Source of the DNA: Psychromonas arctica DSM 14288
GTDB lineage: Bacteria > Pseudomonadota > Gammaproteobacteria > Enterobacterales > Psychromonadaceae
DNA length: 64,000 nt
Direction: 5' to 3'
NCBI RefSeq assembly: GCF_000482725.1
Contig: NZ_AXWP01000027.1
Span: 39,288-103,287, forward strand
Below the pieces are notes generated by a model. The model saw only the letters and a list, made by a program, of their open reading frames with translations, ran no database searches and was not told the origin of the DNA. Position numbers and translations under genes: made by a program. The first letter of the stretch is position 1; each line of letters opens with the position of its first letter. Positions 57,687-64,000 of this stretch are shown in pieces.

Positions 57687-59831
57687 CTATGACTCTTGAT
57701 TCGGCTTATCCGTTTGTGTGATCACAGCCTCTAGTAGCTGCTCTTGCAACGTATTTTCTTCTGGTTTATCGTCAATGGACGCACTTAAATCACTGCTATC
57801 AACTGCCTCAGAATCTTGTAATAACTCTACCATTTCAGAAGCGACTTCAGGTACAGAATCAATAAAAGTACTCGCAACGTCAACTGCATATTCAGGAATA
57901 TTCTCAACTACTTGAGTCAAATAGTCATTAACAGCTTCTTCAATACCTTCCGCTTTCTCTGCTTCACTTTGTTGTTCACTATCTGTATCCATTAAGTTAT
58001 TTACATAAGCTTCTGCGACAGCATTAGACGATTCAGGTAAAGCCTCAGAAACTGTCAGTGCTAATTCTGCAGAGTATTCAGGTGAAACATCACTTAAGCG
58101 GCTATACAATTCAGTCGCTGTTTCCTGTGAAGCTGCTGCACTTCTATCGACTGGACGCATCTCATCTAATGAATCAGAAAACTCAGTCATATATTGCTCA
58201 GTCATTTCTAACAAGTCGGCCGAATCTTCGCCGGACATATTTTCAGCCGCTAATTCCATCACTCGAATACCATTATCTGGCATCGAATTAGCGATCGCGA
58301 CAATAATATTAGTGAATTGATCTGGGTGATTTGCGCTTATCCAATCAACCAATTCTTCCGCTTGTTCAGGCGATGCAGTGGTCAATGCTTCGGCAATATG
58401 AATAGCCATTTCAGGCGCAGCAGTACTAATCGCAGCATATAACTTACCAATATTGATTTCCTCAATAGTACTTAAGGCCGCTGCTAAGTTGGAGGCATTA
58501 TGTGGGTCTCTTAAAGCTAGCGCTTTAGCCATATTAACAGCAGCACCCGGATTTTTAGTCGCTAAACTAACGGCGACTTCGGCTTCAGCACTTGGCTGGT
58601 AGGCTGGTTCAGCATAATCGATACGTGGATCCAGTGCTGATACCGCGCCTGCTGGCGTCTGCATAACAAAATGATCTTGGTCTTCTTGCGGTAAAGCAGA
58701 ACGTTGCTTCATGCGGATTAAGATAAAAACTAATAACGTAATCGCAACCGCAATAATAAAGGTAAATAATGCGTTACTACCAAATGCACCCATTGCGGCC
58801 GAAGCTAAATAAGGCCCCAGAATACTGCCAAATGCATAAATTACTAATAACGAAGACATGGCAGCTAAAATTTGCTCTTTTAATACTTTATCAAAGGTTT
58901 CAGACATACTCATTGGGTACAAACAAGCAGCAACACCAGTGATCAACGCAATTGAAAATAAGCTTAAATTGAACATATTTAATGAGAGTAGTAAAGGGAT
59001 GCAAAGCGCTGCTAAAATAATAGTTGTGACCATACCTAGCATAATTTTACGTCGATCAAAATGATCAGAAAGGTAAGCAATAGGGAACTGTAATAGAATT
59101 GCTCCTAGTATTGCTGACCCCATAAAAATGGATAAGTTAAGATCTTTAATTCCATTATCACTGGCAAAGATAGGCAACATATTTAATAAACCAGCGTACA
59201 GTACACCACAGTAAAAACAACTCACTACCCCTAATGGTGAGAGTTTTGCAATAGTGAGCAAAGACATCGATTCACTATCTTCAATCTTAGGACCTTGCTG
59301 TTTACTAATCACAATTGGCGTGATCGCTAAGCTAAATAAAACCCCTGAAACAACAAATAACGTCATTTGATCGATAGGTGCAATAGCCAATAAAAACTGC
59401 CCAGAGAATAGTGCACTCATTACCACCATCTGATTAATAGAGAGTATTCTGCCGCGATTTTTTTCAGTTGCACTAAAACTTAACCAACTATCCAACGTCG
59501 CATTGGTACAAGCGATACAAAATCCCGTTAAAATCCTCATTGCCCCTAGAACAAGTGGATCGGGAAACAAACCAGACACTAAAATAGCAACCGAGGTTAA
59601 ACTACCACACATCGCAAATATTCTAATATGGCCAACACGTTGTAATAACTTACGACTATAAACCGCACCCAGTAAAAATCCCACCGACAACATTGATAAA
59701 ACAAGACCAATATTATTCAGGCTAACGCCATCACTTTGCATTCGAACAGGTAACAAAATATTGCTTAACCCATAACCTGTCATTAATAAAAAACAGCTTA
59801 TTAGCAATAGAAAAAAAGGTTTAATTGTCAT
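57687..59831 (-). CDS. MFS transporter with a long C-terminal helical-repeat domain
   Basis: About 714 residues. The first 390 or so form a 12-helix major facilitator related to YcaD-type permeases (NRGRILSINQMVV in the loop region). The remaining 320 or so are soluble, acidic and Ala/Glu-rich, with repeated units of roughly 33-36 residues of the form xxPxxAxxLAxAL (for example AAPEMAIHIAEALTTASPEQ). Ordinary family members end near residue 390. The tail should lie in the cytoplasm and could be a protein-interaction scaffold. ATG 59831 is preferred over GTG 59837. Confidence 0.85.
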   Translation of the reverse strand: MTIKPFFLLLISCFLLMTGYGLSNILLPVRMQSDGVSLNNIGLVLSMLSVGFLLGAVYSRKLLQRVGHIRIFAMCGSLTSVAILVSGLFPDPLVLGAMRILTGFCIACTNATLDSWLSFSATEKNRGRILSINQMVVMSALFSGQFLLAIAPIDQMTLFVVSGVLFSLAITPIVISKQQGPKIEDSESMSLLTIAKLSPLGVVSCFYCGVLYAGLLNMLPIFASDNGIKDLNLSIFMGSAILGAILLQFPIAYLSDHFDRRKIMLGMVTTIILAALCIPLLLSLNMFNLSLFSIALITGVAACLYPMSMSETFDKVLKEQILAAMSSLLVIYAFGSILGPYLASAAMGAFGSNALFTFIIAVAITLLVFILIRMKQRSALPQEDQDHFVMQTPAGAVSALDPRIDYAEPAYQPSAEAEVAVSLATKNPGAAVNMAKALALRDPHNASNLAAALSTIEEINIGKLYAAISTAAPEMAIHIAEALTTASPEQAEELVDWISANHPDQFTNIIVAIANSMPDNGIRVMELAAENMSGEDSADLLEMTEQYMTEFSDSLDEMRPVDRSAAASQETATELYSRLSDVSPEYSAELALTVSEALPESSNAVAEAYVNNLMDTDSEQQSEAEKAEGIEEAVNDYLTQVVENIPEYAVDVASTFIDSVPEVASEMVELLQDSEAVDSSDLSASIDDKPEENTLQEQLLEAVITQTDKPNQES

Positions 59832-60376
59832 TATCACAGAGGGATTCTCTTATTTAGCAGCGCATTAAGTGCTCCTAAATAGTCACTCATATGCAGTGCA
59901 CTTCAGGAGAAAGGGTATCGATGACCAATTGCTTAAACAATCGGCAAGAATGTTAAATATAAAGCAAAAAGCATTAACAAAAAAGGCCAACGTAACGCTT
60001 CGAGTATTATATTAAACCTTTTAATAATACATCGACTTAATTTTGTAGAACGATCAAACCTTTTAATCTCAAATGCATCATATGAAAATAAAAAACACAC
60101 AAGATTCATCAAAGTAACTAACAAGTTCAATGGCATCTTTGCTTAAAAAATTGTTTTTGCAAATACTTAATGCAAAAGTGATCTGTTTTTCTTCATATTC
60201 TTTTTATTTATATAAATTTATTTTTTATAACAAAATATTACAAGAAACTTTCCCTTCACCATTGTGAACCAAGACTCCCAAGAGGATGATTATTAGATGA
60301 TCATTTTTTATACACACAAAAATATCATTAACGTAACTTCAACATCATCAAATTTAATACTGAGGAGTATCTAAAT
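59832..60376. other. Divergent promoter region of the MFS and poxB genes
   Basis: 545 AT-rich bases with no supported gene. A 67-codon minus-strand open frame (59933-60136) lacks features. GAGGAG just before 60377 is the poxB ribosome site. Confidence 0.5.
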
Positions 60377-62101
60377 ATGAGCCAAAGTATCGCAAGTTTT
60401 ATTACTCAAACCCTTGAACAAGCTGGTGTAAAGCGAATTTGGGGTGTAACTGGCGATTCACTCAATGGAATAAGTGATAGTTTACGAAAAATGGGCACTA
60501 TCGAATGGTTAGGAACACGCCATGAAGAAGCAGCCGCTTTTGCCGCAGGGGCAGAAGCACACATATCAGGAGAATTGGCCGTCTGCGCTGGTTCTTGTGG
60601 CCCCGGCAACCTACATTTAATCAATGGTTTGTTTGATTGCCACCGAAATAAAGTCCCTGTATTGGCGATAGCCGCCCATATTCCCTCTTCTGAAATTGGT
60701 AGTAATTACTTTCAAGAAACACATCCCCAGGAATTATTTAAAGAATGCAGTGTTTTTTGTGAGTTAGTTTCTAATCCAGAACAAATGCCGTATTTGCTCG
60801 AAACAGCCATGCGCCAAGCCATCTTACATAATGATGTAAGCGTGCTTGTCCTACCCGGAGATATTGCACTCAAAGCAATGCCAGAATTAACTAAAGCAAA
60901 ATGGAACGTACCCAAACTAGCAACTTACACCCCTGATACAGAAGATATAAAAACATTGGCAGCACACCTTAATAAAAGTAAAAAGTTAACTTTATTGTGT
61001 GGTGCAGGGTGTAAAGGATCGCATGATCAAGTTATTGCGTTAGCAGAGAAGCTACAAGCCCCGATAGTACATGCGATGCGCGGTAAAGAGTTTCTTGAAT
61101 ATGATAACCCCTATGATGTTGGTATGACTGGATTTATCGGTTTCTCATCGGGTTATCACGCAATGCAAGACGCGGATACGTTATTAATGATCGGCACCAG
61201 CTTCCCATATCGAGCTTTCTATCCAGAAAATGCCACTATTCTGCAAATAGATAACCAACCCGCATCACTGGGACGACATGCTCAGATTGATTTTGGCGTA
61301 CTAGGGGACACCAAAAATACTGTTGCGTCATTGCTTGGGCATATTAAGGATGGCCGTGATAGCACCCATTTAAAAAAATGTGTTAAAAATTATAAAGAGT
61401 CCCGAAAGGATCTCGATTTATTGGCCAATGGCAAGACCTCACATAATTTGATACACCCTCAATACCTTACACGACTACTCGATGAACAAGCTGCTGATAA
61501 TACCGTCTTCACCTGTGATGTTGGAACGCCAACCGTTTGGGCTGCTCGTTATTTATCGATGAATGGTCAACGCCGTTTAATTGGATCATTTAATCATGGC
61601 TCAATGGCCAATGCCTTATCACAAGCAATGGGAGCACAATCCTTAGATCGTAACCGCCAAGTGATTGCAATGTGTGGCGATGGTGGTTTTTCGATGTTAA
61701 TGGGTGATCTATTATCGCTAAAACAACTCAACCTACCGATTAAAATCATTGTCTATAATAACCGCTCATTAGGTTTTGTGGCAATGGAGATGAAGGCTAG
61801 CGGTTACTTGTCAGATGATACCGATTTAGATAATCCAAGTTTTGCAAAAATAGCACAAGCCTGTGGCCTAAAAGGGATCCATGTTAGTAATCCAGAAAAG
61901 CTACCCCAAGCAATGACTGAAATGATGGAGCACTCTGGGCCAGTAGTACTTGAAGTTGATACGGCAAAACAAGAACTTGCCATGCCACCACAAATCAAAT
62001 TTGAACAGGCAAAAGGTTTTAGCGTTTATATGATGAAAGCGTTAATTAATGGCAAAGGTAATGAAATAGTCGAGCTTAGCAAAACCAATTGGTCACGTTA
62101 A
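60377..62101 (+). CDS. poxB: Pyruvate dehydrogenase (quinone), PoxB-like
   Basis: A ThDP- and FAD-dependent enzyme that oxidises pyruvate to acetate and CO2, passing electrons to quinone. It has 574 residues (E. coli PoxB 572). N-terminal ThDP glutamate region is [16 protein letters not shown], the FAD domain is central, and the ThDP/Mg motif is [15 protein letters not shown] near 434. The C-terminal tail that binds membranes in E. coli is of similar length. GAGGAG precedes the ATG. Symbol assigned by family; close relatives can be acetolactate or sulfoacetaldehyde enzymes. Confidence 0.88.
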   Translation: MSQSIASFITQTLEQAGVKRIWGVTGDSLNGISDSLRKMGTIEWLGTRHEEAAAFAAGAEAHISGELAVCAGSCGPGNLHLINGLFDCHRNKVPVLAIAAHIPSSEIGSNYFQETHPQELFKECSVFCELVSNPEQMPYLLETAMRQAILHNDVSVLVLPGDIALKAMPELTKAKWNVPKLATYTPDTEDIKTLAAHLNKSKKLTLLCGAGCKGSHDQVIALAEKLQAPIVHAMRGKEFLEYDNPYDVGMTGFIGFSSGYHAMQDADTLLMIGTSFPYRAFYPENATILQIDNQPASLGRHAQIDFGVLGDTKNTVASLLGHIKDGRDSTHLKKCVKNYKESRKDLDLLANGKTSHNLIHPQYLTRLLDEQAADNTVFTCDVGTPTVWAARYLSMNGQRRLIGSFNHGSMANALSQAMGAQSLDRNRQVIAMCGDGGFSMLMGDLLSLKQLNLPIKIIVYNNRSLGFVAMEMKASGYLSDDTDLDNPSFAKIAQACGLKGIHVSNPEKLPQAMTEMMEHSGPVVLEVDTAKQELAMPPQIKFEQAKGFSVYMMKALINGKGNEIVELSKTNWSR

Positions 62102-62120
62102 ATACCTGCTCAGAAACTAT

Positions 62121-62172
62121 AAAGCCCCTATATGTGGTGTGAAGTGACCCCATTAAGTTGGGGCTTTATTTT
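62121..62172 (+). terminator. Terminator of poxB
   Basis: Arms AAAGCCCC (62121-62128) and GGGGCTTT (62160-62167) with TATTTTA following. An inner CCCC-ATTAAGTT-GGGG hairpin can form instead and shares the right arm. Confidence 0.75.
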
Positions 62173-62584
62173 AAGTGGTAACAGAAAACAAAAAAGCATC
62201 GCGTAGTATGAGCTATAAAAAAATAAGCATGACGATGAATGACCCTTAATCTAAACTCTGTATAAGTAAATCGATACAACCTCATTATTCCACGAATTTC
62301 CAAGCTAAATCACCTTCCTAATAATCTGTCATAACATCGATAATTAATATATTGAACCACACAAAACTAACAACACGATACGATGTAAAAACTTTAACAT
62401 TTGAATATTTAACCGTATTGCACTCGATGACCATGGGATGAGGTTATATAAAATGATGCTTAAGTCTATTTTTCTAATAATTATCAAAAAAAAGTAACCG
62501 GTTACATTGGCGATAATTATGCGTTATGATTACTCATTAGGATATAATATCTGTCGTTTATCCGAGTCTATTTTAGGAATATTA
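62173..62584. other. Leader region of the LacI-family gene
   Basis: About 410 AT-rich bases. The only clear element is the GTAACCGGTTAC operator at 62494-62505. I see no coding sequence. Confidence 0.5.
62494..62505. promoter_or_regulatory. LacI-family operator GTAACCGGTTAC
   Basis: A perfect 12-base palindrome with the central CG step typical of LacI/GalR operators, about 80 bases before the regulator start. It probably mediates autoregulation by the adjacent gene. Confidence 0.75.
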
Positions 62585-63595
62585 ATGAGTACGATCCTTG
62601 ACGTATGCAAGCTAGCTGGAGTCTCTAAAGCAACCGTATCCCGTGTTATTAATGGGATAGGTCAGGTGAAACCGTCAACTCGTGAGAATGTTTTTTCTGC
62701 AATGAAAGAGCTTGGGTATAGACCGAATAGGTTAGCCCAAGCATTAGCCACCAACAAAACACATACGATTGGTTTAGTGGTTTCGGATTTTGATGGCATT
62801 CACTTTGGTTTGTTACTTAAACAAGCAGCCGCTAGTGCAGAATTTGCAAAAAAACAATTAATCGTTACCGATGGACATAACGATCCAGATTACGAATATG
62901 AAGTTATTTTACAACTGGAAGCACAGTGTGATGCGGTTGTACTTTATAGCCGTACCTTGACTGACGAACATATACAACGCTTGCATGAGCAACTCACTAT
63001 TCCCATTGTTGTATTAAATCGTAATATGCCAGAACAATGTTTTCATTCAGTTTCTTTTGAACAAGAAGCAGCGGTAACCATTATGATGGATCACTTGTTC
63101 GAAAAGGGACACCAAAAAATTGCCTGTATTACTGGTCATATGGGCAATCCAACGGGGAAAGCTCGACTTAACGGATATAAAAATAGTCTACAAGCCGCTA
63201 GTATCGATTTTAAAGATGAGCTTGTTAAGCACGGTGTTTACGATATGAAAAGTGGCTATCAAGCCTGTAAAGAATTATTAAATGAAGGTATTACTTTCAC
63301 TGCGATTGTTGCTTTTAATGACTGTATGGCATTAGGCGCTTTAAAAGCATTAACCGAAGCGGGTATCAAAGTCCCCGAACAAGTCTCTATTACTGGCATA
63401 GATAATGACCCTGTTTCAGAGTTTTTCACACCAAGATTAACCACCGTTAAACTACCAATTACGGACATGACCAAACAAGCTATCGAATTGGCAATAACCC
63501 TATGCGACGAAACAAAACCGACACATTCTTATCAATATAAAGGTCAACTCATCGAACGTGAATCTGTAGCGTCAGTTTATACAGCGAACAACTGA
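62585..63595 (+). CDS. LacI/GalR-family transcriptional regulator, AscG-like
   Basis: A 336-residue regulator. The helix-turn-helix is at the N-terminus (LAGVSKATVSRVINGIGQV, about 8-27), then the hinge and a periplasmic-binding-type sugar domain (about 60-330, NDCMALGALKAL). Remembered similarity is highest to E. coli AscG, a beta-glucoside regulator. I start at ATG 62585 with AGGA upstream; the frame is open 78 bases earlier. The genes it controls are not visible; an IS66 element follows. Confidence 0.93.
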   Translation: MSTILDVCKLAGVSKATVSRVINGIGQVKPSTRENVFSAMKELGYRPNRLAQALATNKTHTIGLVVSDFDGIHFGLLLKQAAASAEFAKKQLIVTDGHNDPDYEYEVILQLEAQCDAVVLYSRTLTDEHIQRLHEQLTIPIVVLNRNMPEQCFHSVSFEQEAAVTIMMDHLFEKGHQKIACITGHMGNPTGKARLNGYKNSLQAASIDFKDELVKHGVYDMKSGYQACKELLNEGITFTAIVAFNDCMALGALKALTEAGIKVPEQVSITGIDNDPVSEFFTPRLTTVKLPITDMTKQAIELAITLCDETKPTHSYQYKGQLIERESVASVYTANN

Positions 63596-63633
63596 GCAAG
63601 AATAATACCGTAATATAAAAAATTATCGTAACT

Positions 63634-63660
63634 ATTCAGCCTATAAAAATGGGCTGAATT
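63634..63660. terminator. Hairpin between the LacI gene and IS66
   Basis: Arms ATTCAGCC (63634-63641) and GGCTGAAT (63652-63659) overlap the transposase stop codon. It may end transcription from either side; T tracts are weak. Confidence 0.5.
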
Positions 63661-64000
63661 AATTCATGGAAGGGATAAAGGGGGTTCCGTTAAACAGGTC
63701 AATCAACGCATCAAGCCTGTTAAGACCTTGCTTTTTCACCGTCGATAAATAACTTCTTAACGAACAAAATATATCACCACCGTCTTCTGAGCGGAAACAT
63801 CCCGATATTTTTTGTTTCAACTTCGTCATTCTTATATCTCTTTCAGCCAGATTATTATCAAACGGCAACGCGAAGTTATACATAAAGGCGAGTACTTCAC
63901 TTTTATGCTCAATAAGACGATTCAACAGGTTATGACTCTTGTGTTTTTTTACTCTCCCACGCTTTTTTACTTTCGGCGGTCTAATAATGGGGATTTGTTG
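63659..64000 (-). mobile_element. IS66-family transposase TnpC, C-terminal part (runs off the right edge)
   Basis: At least 113 residues are visible, open to the window edge; translation from 64000 reads on in frame. The C-terminal DDE region of IS66 transposases is clear: [20 protein letters not shown], which includes the last catalytic Glu, then [20 protein letters not shown]. Upstream is a basic [15 protein letters not shown] stretch typical of the family linker. The reading frame shows no stop or frameshift here, so the element may be intact. The terminal inverted repeat on this side was not identified. Confidence 0.9.

Noticed and set aside
59933..60136. 67-codon open frame on the minus strand
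   Set aside because: Lies in AT-rich promoter sequence, has no ribosome site, and its hydrophobicity follows from base composition.
1..64000. tRNA or rRNA genes
   Set aside because: I saw no cloverleaf with a conserved T-arm (GTTCGAATC) or rRNA segment on either strand during a manual read; a tRNAscan run would be decisive.

Overview
This window is AT-rich, gene-dense chromosomal DNA from a marine gammaproteobacterium. The gene set (general secretion operon, HslR/HslO, AcpH, PckA, MetA/MetH, PL7 alginate lyase, CPA1 antiporter, cyclic-di-GMP proteins) and the protein sequences suggest Psychromonas or a close relative. That genus call is inference from remembered similarity, not a search.

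Layout. Bases 1-5654 (minus strand) hold the first part of an ethanolamine-utilisation microcompartment operon in the enterobacterial order eutS-P-Q-T-D-M-(second BMC-H)-N-E; eutE runs off the left edge. Its 777-base upstream region carries two copies of a CRP-like site. Bases 6432-11947 hold metH and metA, with a MetJ-type operator before metA. A small acetyltransferase, a SCO1-like copper chaperone and lexA (two SOS boxes) follow. Bases 14439-25640 hold a complete twelve-gene type II secretion operon, gspC to gspN, on the minus strand. Then come hslR-hslO, pckA, a ScsB/ScsD copper-tolerance disulfide pair, ldhA, a phosphoribosyltransferase, acpH, an EamA permease, another acetyltransferase and an unknown periplasmic protein. 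A divergent regulator/transporter pair (YdcN/YdcO-like) shares two identical operator palindromes.

Bases 39248-40632 are a patch of unfamiliar small genes and gene remains. Next to them, 40868-41330 is not protein coding: read on the minus strand it has about 30 GGA motifs, many in loops of small hairpins, and ends in a terminator. I identify it as a CsrB-type RNA that would sequester the regulator CsrA. Bases 41883-53763 hold an NhaP-type antiporter, an HD-GYP protein with a large insertion, an ABC exporter, a lone GreA/B-like domain protein, a Tat-exported PLP enzyme, and a solute-binding protein translationally coupled to a GGDEF-EAL protein. The right end holds a FrnE-like DsbA, a MATE exporter, a secreted PL7 alginate lyase, an MFS protein with a roughly 320-residue helical-repeat tail, PoxB, a LacI-family regulator with a palindromic operator, and the C-terminus of an IS66 transposase at the edge.

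How it fits together. The organism appears set up for carbon scavenging (ethanolamine, alginate), fermentation and overflow metabolism (LdhA, PoxB, EutD, EutQ) and secretion of degradative enzymes by the type II system. Global control is visible through CRP-like, MetJ, LexA and Csr elements and cyclic-di-GMP enzymes. No single wholly new system is obvious. The best leads are the CsrB RNA, the eut upstream duplication with its altered EutT metal motif, the MFS repeat tail, the modified HD-GYP domain and the unfamiliar cluster at 39-40.6 kb.
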